Positions 41,667 to 52,745 of a stretch of DNA of 64,000 nucleotides are shown in pieces. Within the stretch, counting starts at the first letter, position 1. Each line of letters begins with the position of its first letter. The translations under genes were made by a program, and so were the position numbers. The stretch is from Septoria linicola (taxonomy: Eukaryota > Ascomycota > Dothideomycetes > Mycosphaerellales > Mycosphaerellaceae). A model generated the notes under the pieces. It ran no database searches, had not been told where the DNA came from, and worked only from the letters and a program-made list of their open reading frames with translations. Location of the stretch: contig CP099426.1 in the NCBI GenBank assembly GCA_024114885.1, positions 1,054,001 to 1,118,000 of the forward strand, written 5' to 3'.

Positions 41667-42698
41667 TCATGACAATCTCGAGACGTAGGCTTCAATCATA
41701 GCCTCGAACAATTCACGCTCCTCCTCAGTCCCAGAAAATTCGGGCTCATAGTCTTCGTAGTCTCTATCAATCGCGTATTGAAGCATGTCCTGGACAAGCA
41801 TTGGACCGGTGCACTTGATGTCCACGGGACCAAATTTGAAGTTGTGGCCATTGAGACTGAAGACGCACTCCATTGGCCTGGCTGCCTGGGAAACGAGCAT
41901 ATTGCGCCAACTCTCTGTATCACAGGAAGGACCTGAGACATATACTTCGACCGAGTCGCTGTGTGACTTGTAGCTGTCCAGTCTGAATGGCGCATATAGC
42001 TCTGCCAGGAGTGGATTGAGCACAATTACGTTGCCTGGTTCCGGACGCTCAGCGACCTTGTTGTTGGCCACACCGAAGAGTGCTTGGAACCACAATGCTT
42101 GCCAAGCTTGGAGGAGCCGTCGATGGTAGACTTGAACATGTGATTGACTCGCTGGCAGAGCAGTAGCGTCCTCATGTCGGCCTCTGCTTCGTATTGATCG
42201 TAGGTATCCTCGAACTGAGGTGGAGCATTTTCGTCTTCATTCTCTTGCGCGAGATCTCCATTGGCTGGAGTGCTCGCATCGATCTCCTCCTCTGAGCTAT
42301 CTTCTTCGCTTGAGACGTCGCTTTCTGTCTCGCTGCCTGAGCTGTCGTCTTCGCTGGAAGCATCTGAATCGGTATCGCCGTCTGAGCTATCTGCCTCGCT
42401 GACGGAGTCGCTGTCCTCGTGATCTTGCGCGTTCTCGGATAACTTCGGGCAGAAATGCTTGTAAGGATCGTAGACACAAAGCAGGATCATCTCGAGCAGC
42501 TCCGGGGTTCCAAGGACTTTGTGACAGGCTTCGAAAGATACTGTGTTGGCTGCGTCGGCTTTGCTTACGCTGTCTAGGATTTCACTGTTCGACTTGACGT
42601 CCTTTTGGATGGCTTCACTCTGTGAAAGTCAGTATGTCTGGCATCCTTGACTGTGCAATGGCAACACATACGTTCGTCATCCTGTTCGCTCTGCTCAT
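41667..42698 (-). pseudogene. F-box-like gene with acidic insert, broken by a frameshift
   Basis: Exon 1 is 42698-42672 (MSRANRMTN) and a 52-nt intron leads to 42619. The second exon opens with about 30 residues and then VLGTPELLEMILLCVYDP, an F-box-like start common in Mycosphaerellaceae proteins. A long Asp/Ser/Glu-rich insert follows, then LLLCQRVNHMFKSTIDGSSK, the usual second half of this domain. Just after it the frame breaks near 42096-42103. The continuation ALWFQALFGVANN and the rest, to the stop at 41667, are in another frame, as if one base were missing. The C-terminal part is intact. A recent pseudogene, an assembly error or programmed shift are possible; I favour the first two. 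Confidence 0.65.
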
Positions 42699-43200
42699 GT
42701 AGGCACTGCGTTTGATGTCTGGAATTTGGTAAGAGAGTACCTCTGTGGAAGTGGAAAGAACTGAGCAACTCCGAGTATAGCCTGTCAATTTCAGAGGTGA
42801 ATAAGCCCGGGCTTAGGCAACGACGTTCGACATATCTCACTCGCAATCGACCAATAAGCCTCACGTGCGAAAGACTGACTCACTTTCCGACCCGCACGAA
42901 GACTGAGCACCTGCGTAAGTGCCGCGTAAAGCCGCAGTGCACAACATGACGGTACATGTTGGGTGAGAGCGAAGCCAGACGGCTCGCCGAAAGATATTCA
43001 TAGTGCTGTTACTGAAGCCAGCAGTATCGGTAGGCCAACTCAGACCGTGGTCGCGTACTTTCCATAGTGTAGGCAAGCACCAAACCACCCGCTGCCCGAC
43101 GTGAGACTGTTGCTACGGAGGCGTGGCAGAAGTCGAGGAGCCATGGCTTCAATAGATTCCGCAAAGCATTTACAGTTCACTGTGATGCCCCATCTTAGCC
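42699..43200. other. Intergenic region, no supported gene
   Basis: Lies between the F-box-like gene's start and the 3' end of the WD40 gene. No gene was recognised. Confidence 0.35.
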
Positions 43201-44535
43201 TCATACAGTCCACACCTTCAGACTGCAGTCTTCACCTTGACGTCCTGCCTCAGATTGCTCGTCATCGTCTCGAAGGGCTCCAGCGGTCGCGCGTTCGCCA
43301 GAAGCAGTAGCCATGACTGCACCAACAGGATGCACTATCACGCTCGCTACCGCAGAGTCGTGAAGTTTGAAAGAAGCCGAAGGTGTCTGATCACCCTCTC
43401 CAGCGCCAGGATTCGACCACATCCGGACCACGCCATCAGAGCCTCCTCCCCAAACTTCGCATCCAGACGCAGTAGGCACGACGTCTATGTTCAGTGTCTG
43501 TGGCGTCGTGGCATACCGACCTGTCAGATCGGCAATCTTCTGCTGGGTATCTCGTACATCGTAGACTTGGATGACATTGCTCTGCCTCTCGGCCACGAGC
43601 AGATATCTGCCGCAGGGACTCCACTTCAGATCTGAAACGCCCGTTCCAAGACCTGCTTCGAGCTCGAATGATGAGATCCACGCACCTAAGCCTTCGTTCT
43701 CGTAGAGAGCAACCTCGCGCTCATTTGTGCCAATGGCAAGCAGACCATCATTGCTGATACTCATAGCAGAGACGAATCCCTTCCTCCTCAGCGTGCGCAG
43801 GCCATGGGTAGCTTTTCGGCCAGGTCGCAACTTGTGAGTGATAGTAGGACCCTCTCCAAATTGTGAACAGTCAAAGGCGGCCAGGATACTCTCGCTACCC
43901 ACCAGGAATTGAGTGCCGTCGCGTGTGAAGGCTAGACTTCGCGGTGGCTGGTGCTCTTCTGTGGTCGGATGCACGAGTGGATAGCTTCCTTGTACAGTTT
44001 CATAGCCCAGTGCGTTTCGTAGCGTCACGGGAACATTTGCGCTCCCAGCGAGCACAAAGGTGGTTGCTGGGTTTCGAAGATCAAAGCCAGGGTAAATGGC
44101 ATAGCTTTGAATATTGCTGCCAGACCGCCATGCGGCGTACGGTGTCAGTGCTTTTGGTTGTTCTTGATCGTCTAGCAGATCCGTCGGTAACACAAAAGTA
44201 CGCAAGCAGTTATCAGCGTTTTGCGTGATTATGCTGGTGCCGTCTGGAGTGAACAAGGCTTTGCGGAAGTAGTTTCCACTTTCCCTACCTGTGCCTGTAT
44301 CATCTTGAACAGACGCGTCGCTACCTGCCGCCGACGCGTTGAAATCATCGCCAGTAGAGCCAACGCATCTTGGTTGGAGATCGAGGGAGTACGACATTGA
44401 ATCTTGTATGTTGATTGACTTGGGCATCTCCTTCGGCAAATCCGCATCGGGTTCGGCAAGCTTGTGCAAGGGTGCTCGAGCTTCTGACTTTCTTCTGGCT
44501 TCTAGAGCAATAGACTGTTTCTTCTCTGTCGCCAT
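43201..44535 (-). CDS. WD40 protein of the Swt21/WRAP53 (TCAB1) type (444 aa)
   Basis: Single exon, ATG at 44535. After a charged N-terminal region of about 90 residues comes NYFRKALFTPDGTSIITQNA then DNCLRTFVLP, the typical opening of the WRAP53/Swt21 beta-propeller. Later blades include RSLAFTRDGTQFLVGSESIL, GLLAIGTNEREVALYE, DLKWSPCGRYLLVAERQSN and a final CSLKVWTV. Yeast Swt21 is a spliceosome/snRNP-associated nuclear protein, and animal TCAB1 binds CAB-box RNAs and telomerase RNA. A role in RNP biogenesis in the nucleus is therefore expected. Its start codon lies only 79 bp from the divergent Hsp10 start. Confidence 0.78.
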   Translation of the reverse strand: MATEKKQSIALEARRKSEARAPLHKLAEPDADLPKEMPKSINIQDSMSYSLDLQPRCVGSTGDDFNASAAGSDASVQDDTGTGRESGNYFRKALFTPDGTSIITQNADNCLRTFVLPTDLLDDQEQPKALTPYAAWRSGSNIQSYAIYPGFDLRNPATTFVLAGSANVPVTLRNALGYETVQGSYPLVHPTTEEHQPPRSLAFTRDGTQFLVGSESILAAFDCSQFGEGPTITHKLRPGRKATHGLRTLRRKGFVSAMSISNDGLLAIGTNEREVALYENEGLGAWISSFELEAGLGTGVSDLKWSPCGRYLLVAERQSNVIQVYDVRDTQQKIADLTGRYATTPQTLNIDVVPTASGCEVWGGGSDGVVRMWSNPGAGEGDQTPSASFKLHDSAVASVIVHPVGAVMATASGERATAGALRDDDEQSEAGRQGEDCSLKVWTV

Positions 44536-44614
44536 TCCACAATCCGCACCTGTCAGACACTCCCGAAACCGCTATCATTCAATTCGTCCGCTTCGGCGCT
44601 AATAGCAATTCACA
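44536..44614. promoter_or_regulatory. 79-bp divergent promoter, WD40 protein / Hsp10
   Basis: Only 79 bp separate the two start codons, so both genes must share core promoter DNA or have overlapping leaders. No TATA box is visible. No clean heat-shock element was identified by eye. Confidence 0.6.
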
Positions 44615-45097
44615 ATGGTAAGCATATGCGGATGAAAATGCACGCCGCAGACCTAATGCGATTTCTCCTCAGGCCACTCTCGTAAAGAACATCAAGGCTC
44701 TTACGCCCCTCCTCGACCGTGTCCTCGTGCAGCGTGTCAAGGCCGAGACTAAGACTGCTGGCGGCATCTTCCTCCCAGAGACTGCAGTGAAAGAGTTGAA
44801 CGAGGCCAAGGTGTTGGCTGTTGGACCTGGTGCGTTTGACAAGGACGGCAAGAGGTTACCCATGGGCGTGAAGCAGGGTGACAAGGTTTTGATTCCACAG
44901 GTGAGAATATACGGAGCATATTGCATAACACGGAGCTCGAAGCTAATCGCCAACAGTTCGGCGGAAGCCCAATCAAGGTGGGCGAGGACGAGTACTCGAT
45001 CTTCCGAGACCACGAGTAAGTTGAAGCCATCAGAGTACAGCTTATGATGGCCGAAGACTGACATTTGTGCAGCATTCTTGCCAAGATCAACGAGTAG
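44615..45097 (+). CDS. HSP10: Mitochondrial chaperonin Hsp10 (GroES family, 104 aa)
   Basis: Four exons: 44615-44617, 44673-44900, 44957-45015 and 45073-45097; introns 55, 56 and 57 nt. Exon 1 consists of only the ATG. The protein begins ATLVKNIKALTPLLDRVLVQ after Met and has KTAGGIFLPE, the mobile loop that docks to Hsp60, then PQFGGSPIKVGEDEYSIFRD and the end ILAKINE. Length is exactly that of fungal Hsp10. It caps Hsp60 in the mitochondrial matrix during protein folding. Confidence 0.95.
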
Positions 45098-45616
45098 ACG
45101 GCCACGATACCCCCGGAAAAGTGTACAAATAGCATTACTGGCGCAGAGCGTGTGGCAGCGATGGGCATCGGCTGTTGACTTGGGGCGCCTGCCAATGTAC
45201 TATGACATGTGTAGTTGAACTTGTGTGAATACATCTCTGCTCTTCGATCGATCGCTGATACTTGAAGTGCTAATGTGGCCCGAGGGCACATCATAGCGAC
45301 AGGTCTATACCTACAGCCATTGGGGAACGAGCAACTCCAGAAGTCTGGCTAGGGCCGTTCTACATCAGGTCACTAGTTACTTTGATACGACTAGCAGAAG
45401 TACTAATTGCAAGAAGGAGTCGCGCGGCTGTTGTGAGCCTTCGCTGTATTGCTTCTCAGTGGCAATTAGAAGGTGAAGTGCGTCGCGTTACTTCCTTCCA
45501 TACGCTCTTTCCACCAACGCGTCTCGCGGCAGGGGACATCTGCCTAATTCTCCGCCACACCTCATCCTATCTCGACACGAACAACGACAACCAGCATACA
45601 TTGTTACACACGCGAC
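45098..45616. other. Intergenic region, no supported gene
   Basis: 3' UTR of Hsp10 and promoter of the AT-hook gene. No gene was recognised. Confidence 0.4.
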
Positions 45617-47433
45617 ATGGCCAGCACAAAGCCTCCAAAGCCCTCTCAGATGTTCGTGGAGGTTAGCCCGGAGCCGCCGGAACCTCGTCTACGAGGCCCA
45701 TTAAGAGGACTTAATCCCAACATCAACATTTTGCCCAACAGTGTTCAAGGCACTGTGGAAGATGAAGGAGATGACGATGACAACGACGAAAATGTAGCAC
45801 CGATTCCCATCAAACATACGACTCGGGCTTCACGAGGCAACAGCAAGGCTGTTTCATATGACATGTAAGCATCGCGTCACTTTATTCTCACCTCGCTGCT
45901 GATAGCGACAGGAAATATCACCCAATGGACGTGGTGACTCGGCCGAACAGCGCGGCAGTACGCAGAAGATCAAAGTCTGTCTCTTTCGCTGGCTCAGACG
46001 ATAATGAGGGTGAGGCAGAATCCAGCGATGGCGACGTAAGCTCTCAGTCTTCGTCACAGGAGTCGGATGGCACCTCGGCTGAGTCTTCGAAGGACGAGAA
46101 CGATAACAGGCCTCGACCCCCTCAGACTGTTCTTGGTCGTCGCACACCTGATCCCCGCGCTTCTCGTCACTCTGCTAGAAGAGCTGCTAGGAAGCAGGTG
46201 ATCTACTCAACAAAGCATCATCCCCAGGACTATGACCTGCCTGGCTTTCGCAGCAGGGCCCTTGTGGTGCTAGATGACAGCGAGTCTGAAGCGGCGCCAT
46301 CAGAGCCTGCGCAGTCTCCGAAACAGCCGAAGAAGCGCAAAGCAGCCACGCTCGACGATGAAGCTCGAGGCGAAGGCGACACAATTGCAGTCAAAGACGG
46401 ACCACGCCGACCACATAAGAAGCTCAAATCGCTCAATGATACTCGACCTGGCCGCGCCAAGAAGAGGAAGCCCGGGCGCCCAACGAAGGCGAAGCCACAA
46501 GTCGTCAAGAGATCGAAGCGTGCCGAAATGGAGAGAGACAACCTTGTGGAGATGGCCATACGTGGATCGCAGCCTGCCGAAGCCATTGAGCTAAGTAGCG
46601 ATAATGGTAGTGACGAAGAAGAGGAGCATCTGGATGCTGCTGAGCAGGAATCTGCACAAGACAATTACCAGCATCTGCTCACAGCCTGCACCCAAGTCAG
46701 CAACCTGCTAGACGTGGACGATTCAGGAGTGGTTATTGATGACACTACAGCAGAGGTCGATGGTCCGTCGACCGCGACCATCGACACTACGGCAACGCTG
46801 AATGCTGAGAGCGCAACACCTGCTACTTCCTGTCAAGACGAGATTGAGGAGTTGCTCCATTTGCCGACTTACATCAAAGATCGCCTGGCGCTTGATATTG
46901 ATCCGAGAGCTCCCATTTCTGCCAGCGTGGTTGTCCGGATGATGTTCGGTGGACAGGGAGCTGGCTCTCTCTCAGACCTTGTCATCGAGAAGCCATATCT
47001 GCACTATCCATTGGCTATGAAGAAGCTCACGCAGGATTCGATGGCTGTCAAGAAGCTCACCCAGGACTCGATCGTCGCTGACTCGGAAGACGAGGAGGAT
47101 GACCTCGAACTGGAACAGGAAACCCCAGATGCCGATCCAGTTTTCGAGCAAGACGACCCCTATGAGACCAATACGCCCGTCTCGAACGAGTTTGAGGAAG
47201 GAATGGCGGGCATGGAGAGTCCACAAGTGCGCTCTTCTGATCCGATCCACTATATGGACGAGGTGGACGACGAGCCGGAGCGACGGCCGCAGATGAACAG
47301 AGACGATGGATCAGAAGAGTTGAGAGAGTCGCCTGTGCTGGATGAGAGCCAGGAGGAGGATGAGGAGGGAGACGGAGAGGAAGAGGAGGCGGAGGTTGCT
47401 GAGAGCGAGAACGAGAACGAGGGGTCCGACTAG
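45617..47433 (+). CDS. Nuclear, acidic hypothetical protein with AT-hook-like motif (589 aa)
   Basis: Two exons, 45617-45864 and 45912-47433, joined over a 47-nt intron to give AVSYDMKYHPMDVVTRPNS. This segment recurs later as a variant, VIYSTKHHPQDYDLPGF (from about residue 178). KKRKPGRPTKAKP at about 255 is an AT-hook-like minor-groove binding motif embedded in nuclear-localisation-type basic runs. Acidic Ser/Asp stretches flank it, and the last 50 or so residues are almost entirely Glu/Asp. A short internal duplication, MKKLTQDS/VKKLTQDS, lies near 455-475. It is likely a chromatin-associated protein. No conserved enzymatic domain was recognised. Confidence 0.72.
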
Positions 47434-47827
47434 CGACAATGTTCAGCGTTGCCAGCTGCTGATAGATGTCCAAGGAATGAAGGTTGGCTGTGAGATAGTC
47501 GGGAAGGCTGGGTGGCAGGTGGCTGCTTTGGAAGCTCTCAACATGATGTAAAGCAATATTTCTATCTCGCGTAAGCTCAGCAGTTCTGGTGTTGCGCAAT
47601 CAAAGTCGACTCGATGGAAGTTGGCTGAGTATTTCCATCTCGTGGATTTCATGCTATGCCGCGTTGTAAGTACAACGTTTGCGGAGATGAATGCGCCTGG
47701 AGCGCCACGCTGCGTTATTTGACCATCTCCTCGTCGCTTCCGCGCGCCATACCGCAGACTTGTCTGCAGCTGACCTGTACAATGATAGCAATACGCTGTC
47801 CGTTCACCCGTCGTCATTCATCGCCCA

Positions 47828-48566
47828 CTAGCAGTTGCACCCTCCTTCGCTTTCTGGCTTGGCTGTGTTGACGTTGACATCAATGGCTACCGAATATGTT
47901 AGCATGAAGCCCATCTTGATCGCAGGGTGATACTCACTATTAGCAGGCCCCTGCTGCCCCTCCCCTTCCATCCCGGGCAACGCCTGCGCAATCTTCTTAA
48001 ACAACCCCTTCACATTATGCCCCACCTTGGCACTCGTCTCGACAAACATACACCCCAACCTCTTACTCTCCTCCTCACCCTGCTGCGCCGTCACCTCCCT
48101 CCTCTCGCCCAAATCGGTCTTATTCCCCACCAACACAATAATCACATCGCTCCCTCGCTCGCCTCGTACGTCGTCCACCCACTTGCGTGTCTGCTCGAAG
48201 GATTTTTTGGAGGTAATGTCGTAGACGACCACGGCGACGGAGGAGTCGCGAATGTAGGAGGGGATCAGCGAGCGGAAGCGTTCTTGGCCGGCCGTGTCCC
48301 AGAGTTGGAGGCGCACGGTGCGGTCTTCGAGGTACATGGTTTTGGAGAGGAAGTCGATGCCTATTGTGGCTTGGTAGGTGCTGTCGAAGGAGTCGTACAT
48401 GAAGCGCGTTATCAGGGAGGTTTTGCCGACTGGGTGGTCAATGTGTTAGTGGTACAATTGGAGAGTGTAGATGTCCTAGATTGTGGTGATTACCGGACTG
48501 CTCGCCCAAGAAGACCAGCTTGAACTTCTTGAGCGGGTTCGTGTAGGAGCCGACTGCTTGCGCCAT
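47828..48566 (-). CDS. YPT6: Rab6-type GTPase Ypt6 (207 aa)
   Basis: Three exons: 48566-48494, 48429-47938 and 47886-47828; introns 64 and 51 nt. The P-loop GEQSVGKTS (21-29) is completed across the first junction. Switch I gives TYQATIGIDFLSKTMYLED, typical of Rab6, followed by WDTAGQERFRSLIPSYIRDS, NKTD and ETSAK. The C-terminus ends EGGCNC, a CxC double-geranylgeranylation signal. Ypt6 directs endosome-to-Golgi and intra-Golgi retrograde traffic. Reading through the last intron would replace the conserved linker with non-family sequence, so the spliced form is preferred. Confidence 0.95.
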
Positions 48567-48998
48567 GGTGTCTGTCTGTCGTCTGCTGCGACCTGTGCTA
48601 TATTTCTGCGAATCGAATGGCGGAGTCCTGCTCGTGGTGGATGTGGCCTTTCGCCGGATCGGGTCTGCTCGTCGTTATGGTCGCCAAGTCGATGGTGTTG
48701 CACTTGGTATGTGTGAATCCTGATCGATCGATGCTGGAAAATACTTGTCTCTGTACGCGCGCAATCAATTGAGATTGACAAGTTGTGGTGAATGGGAAAG
48801 GAGCATCGCATAGTCTGTCGTCTTCCTGAGTGGAGCGGGATCCTGGCAAGTTCTGGACCCTGAAAGTGGAAATGTGCCGCGAACTTTTGGCGAGAGCATT
48901 TCTGACGTGATACTTTCCCTTCCCACAGTCTCGCATCTTGCACAGGAAAGCACATCGCAGCGCTTTCTTCCTTCCGTGTGAGACAGGTAAAGGTAAAC
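48567..48998. promoter_or_regulatory. Divergent promoter region, Ypt6 / Nop53
   Basis: The 432-bp gap between two divergent housekeeping starts. No strong TATA box was seen. Confidence 0.45.
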
Positions 48999-50318
48999 AT
49001 GGCAGACGATAAGAACACAGTCGCCCCCGCGACCTACTCGCAACCATCACGCAAAGGCAAAAAGGCCTGGCGCAAAAACGTCGACATCTCCGAAGTTTCT
49101 TCTGGACTCGACAACTTGCGCACTGAGATCATCCAGGGCGGTCCGGTTGCTGAGAAGACGGCGGATGAGCTTTTTGCCACCGACATCACCGGCGATGCTG
49201 AGATCGACCGAAAACAGAAAAGCAAGAAGTTGTTGAAGGTCGACGAAATTCTCGCAGCACGAAACAGCAAAGTCGATCCTCTTCAGCCAGGAAGAAAGCG
49301 AAAGGCAGAAGATCACTCTGGTAGCGGTGTTGACGGCAAACGAGTCAAAGCGAACGGAAAGTACGTCTCACACAAAGAATTGGCCCGCCTACGAAACGTT
49401 GCAGACGGACGCTCAGTTGGGATTCTTGTCGACGATCAGCCCAGTGACGACTTGTGGGGAGCACCAGCACCACAACCAGAAGAACAGTACACCTTCCTCG
49501 AGAAGAAGAAACCAAAAGTCGCTCCTGCCACGATCAAGCACGCACCGACACCGCTCACCACATCAGGCAAGGCTGTTGCTACCGTACTGAAGCCCGCCGG
49601 GGGAAAGAGCTACAACCCGCTTGTCACAGACTGGTCAGCACTGCTTGAAAAGGAAGGCGCCGCAGCTGTCGAAGCAGAGAAGGCACGTCTTGCTGCAGAG
49701 GCCGCCCAAGCAGAGCGAGATCGAATAGCAGAAGAGCACATTGCGCTAGTTGAGGCTGCCGAAAAGGACGAATACGCTACCGACTACGAAAGCGCCTGGG
49801 AGAGCGAGTGGGACGGCATACAGAGTGAGGGAGAGGCAGAAGTGCACGTTCAGAAACAGAAAGCACGCAAGACCCCAACGGAGCGAAACAAGATCAAGGC
49901 GAGGAAAGAACGTGAAGCAAAGGAGAAGTGGGAGAAGAAACAGAAATTGCGAGACGCGCAAGAGCGAAGGATAAAGGAGATTGCAAAGGAAGTCGCAGCC
50001 AAAGAACGAGCTCGACGAGGTGTTGTGGCTGTTGTCGACGATTCATCTGCAAGCGACGAAGAGCAAGACGGACTGCAATTGCGAAAGAGAAGATTCGGTC
50101 AGGTGCAAGTACCAGACGCGCTCCTCGAAGTTCAATTGCCAGACGAACTGCAGGACAGCCTCAGGAAACTCAAGCCAGAAGGATCACTGCTTTCAGACAG
50201 CTACCGGAACAAAATTATCAATGGTAAGCTGGAACCGCGCAAGAGAGTTGGCCAGGTGAAGCAGAAGCAGACCCAACGAAGAGAAAAGTGGTCCTACAAG
50301 GACTGGCAGCTCAAGTAG
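48999..50318 (+). CDS. NOP53: Ribosome biogenesis protein Nop53 (439 aa)
   Basis: Single exon. The open frame begins at a GTG at 48978, but the first ATG is at 48999. SQPSRKGKKAWRKNVDISEV near the start is the Nop53 hallmark. It is followed by ELFATDITGD, where LFATD (58-62) resembles the arch-interacting motif by which Nop53 recruits the Mtr4 helicase and the exosome to pre-60S particles. SYNPLVTDW lies mid-protein. Long Lys/Glu/Ala-rich coiled-coil-like helices follow (about 215-350), and the C-terminal block has SLLSDSYRNKIINGKLEPRK and KWSYKDWQLK. It acts in the nucleolus in 7S-to-5.8S rRNA processing and 60S assembly. Confidence 0.93.
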   Translation: MADDKNTVAPATYSQPSRKGKKAWRKNVDISEVSSGLDNLRTEIIQGGPVAEKTADELFATDITGDAEIDRKQKSKKLLKVDEILAARNSKVDPLQPGRKRKAEDHSGSGVDGKRVKANGKYVSHKELARLRNVADGRSVGILVDDQPSDDLWGAPAPQPEEQYTFLEKKKPKVAPATIKHAPTPLTTSGKAVATVLKPAGGKSYNPLVTDWSALLEKEGAAAVEAEKARLAAEAAQAERDRIAEEHIALVEAAEKDEYATDYESAWESEWDGIQSEGEAEVHVQKQKARKTPTERNKIKARKEREAKEKWEKKQKLRDAQERRIKEIAKEVAAKERARRGVVAVVDDSSASDEEQDGLQLRKRRFGQVQVPDALLEVQLPDELQDSLRKLKPEGSLLSDSYRNKIINGKLEPRKRVGQVKQKQTQRREKWSYKDWQLK

Positions 50319-52587
50319 ATAGTGCCGGCTCCCTGCCAGCGCAGGAAATGTTGTGCGTTCGAGCTGATGCCCTCTCGCGGAGAGATGCCCAGCACAGCAC
50401 ACCACATATCCTTGCACAAACTTATATCTTACCAATATTTTACTCTCACTCTCTCGCAGCACATACTCACCACGCCATTCCATGGTACTTCACAGCCCTC
50501 AACAGAAACCAGCAATGGTAGAGACACGATTCTCAAACCGCTCCCATTTCCGCCGATCACCACGCCCCCGAGTGCGATGGCAGACTAGTTAGTTCTAGAG
50601 TGGAGCGATTGACAGAGCGATCTGCAGGTGAGTTTGGTCTTTACAGACATTTGTGCTAATGTGTGCTGCGTTTACCTTAAGCGATCGACTGGACCATGGT
50701 GAGCGACGCCGACATGAATACTACATTTATCAACAATGTTATCGAACATTTTAATGATATATCTTCACACGGTAAGTCTCTCCCACTTTCCCCAATCACT
50801 ACGCTGCCCGATGGATCTCTGGACTGCTGTCAACTCTGCTGGTCGATCGGAGATGGAGTGGAACAGAGTTGGTGTTTCGACTGCACATCGGATATGACTG
50901 GATAATTGGCCTTACATATCGGACGCCGCTCTGCCAGTTCGGAACGAATTTCTGCAGATATCCCGAGACCACGCTGCCGGATTCTGTTGCGACGTGCTCT
51001 GAGGAAAGTGTGTGCTCTGGAGACAGTCCACGTGGAGTCCACTCCCGCGGAAGCATTCCATTGTCAGGCTGAGTGCGGTTGCTGTACTCTCCCGCAGGCC
51101 AATATCAACTGGGCCCTTGAAGACTCGGACAGTATGCTCCACGCGTTTTCCGATGCGACGAGATGCTGTTTTGGGACAGCAGAACATTCAACGACCTTTC
51201 GCCAGTCCTCTCGCCACCCAACAGCGACCAGACGAAGCTGTGGCACTTCTATACAACGACATGCCTGGATGGCTTTCGGAGTCAACAAAAGGAACAACCA
51301 TCTCACGTGAGACTTGCTTGGCAACCATTCAGCATGGATAGGACGAGACTCTCCTCCGATCTCGTCTCCCACGTTCGACACAACTCTCCGCGGACTGAAG
51401 CTAGCCATGCCACCGGGAGCTAGAGCAGTCCGCTCAATCGCCTGGTCAACGCGCTGAGAAGTTTGCCATACACACGGTCTGCAATGCAGGAAGCTTCATC
51501 ACTTATTCGAGATGCCTCGCGATCACGGTGTGCTCTGAGCAAAGACATGGCACCCCGCAGACAAGTGGCAATTTAAAGCTCCAGGAGGCCACTGGTATGG
51601 CAATACATTGCTTTGTCCTTCTGCTCGAAGACTTTTCAGCGCCCATGCTCAGCAACGTCAACTCACGCGGCGCACAATCCCATTGACGCACTGGAAAGGC
51701 TCCTGCGCTTTCTGATGCGAAATTGTTGTTCTCTCGGCCGACCGGGATAGTTCTGGCCTACTGTGGAGGCGGTGCTTGCCCAGAGGCGGACGATGGGTAC
51801 AGGACCTGATTTGTCTTCACCTACCAGGTTACAGGTACTGGATGTTGAGATGTCCTGCCAGAGGCTTGGAGGCTGTGCCAGTCGCAGTCACTCCGACAGG
51901 CCGAAGTTTCTGCTTCTGCGCTGGAAGCACTTCCGCGATTCTTCTTGCAGACTCCGGCAGAAGTGCGAGCGTTCCTCGTCCTCGTCGACACCGCCAGGCG
52001 TCCGGCTTTAGGAGGTAGTTTCCTCCACGTCCTGGACCTTGCAATACTCGTGCTGACCACTCTTCGTGACAGTCATAGAGCGGTCTGGCCTCAAGCAAAT
52101 CTGGCAATACTCGATCACAAATCAGGTCACGGCCAATGTTAATCTAGACGTCTCGGGAAGTAGTTGAGGCCGCAAGGAGTTAAATTCACGGGTTTCGCTG
52201 GCTGAAGGTTGCCGTAAATTGTGCTAACATGTATGACTAGGACTTTGCACCTCGCGCGCGCGCACGGCGGCCCTGCTCGTCGAGGCGCTTTGGTGGCCGT
52301 GCACCCGATCCTATCGGTCGAAACAGCATTTCCGGTTACCATTATCGACAATTATACTTTACAAAATCATTACGGCAATTATCGGCATAATTATTTCGAT
52401 CGCGGAACCCATCTTGGCCGGCGTCACTACTACTTGTATCACTAATATTGGGCAGCCATTCATCTGTAAACCTTCACTACTCTGATGGTGTTTCTCTGCT
52501 AATGTGCGCATTCACAGATATTGGCCTCAGCATGAAAGTATTGGTTAGTATATTTACCATCGGAGCAACGATTGTCCGGCTCCGCAA

Positions 52588-52690
52588 GGAGAGGAGGGGG
52601 AGGGTGAGGAAGAGGAGGGACTTGGAAGAGGGGGTGGTGGAGGGTGGGGAGGAGAAGGAGGAGGAGGATGACGGGGGCGGTGTGGGAACC
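52588..52690 (+). repeat. Purine-rich (G/A) tract
   Basis: About 100 bases that are overwhelmingly G or A on the plus strand, with many GGAGG/GAGGA runs. It is low-complexity, can form triplex or G-rich structures, and creates a misleading Glu/Gly-rich open frame. Confidence 0.7.
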
Positions 52691-52717
52691 GCGGCCTTTG
52701 GGCCACTACTTGCCTCC

Positions 52718-52745
52718 GGGCGCGACCTGAGTGGGGGTCGCGCCC
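52718..52745. repeat. GC-rich hairpin, 10-bp perfect stem
   Basis: GGGCGCGACC (52718-52727) pairs perfectly with GGTCGCGCCC (52736-52745) over an 8-nt loop. A T10 run (52778-52787) follows 32 nt later. The arrangement resembles an intrinsic terminator, but eukaryotic Pol II does not use these, so the role is unclear. Confidence 0.6.
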
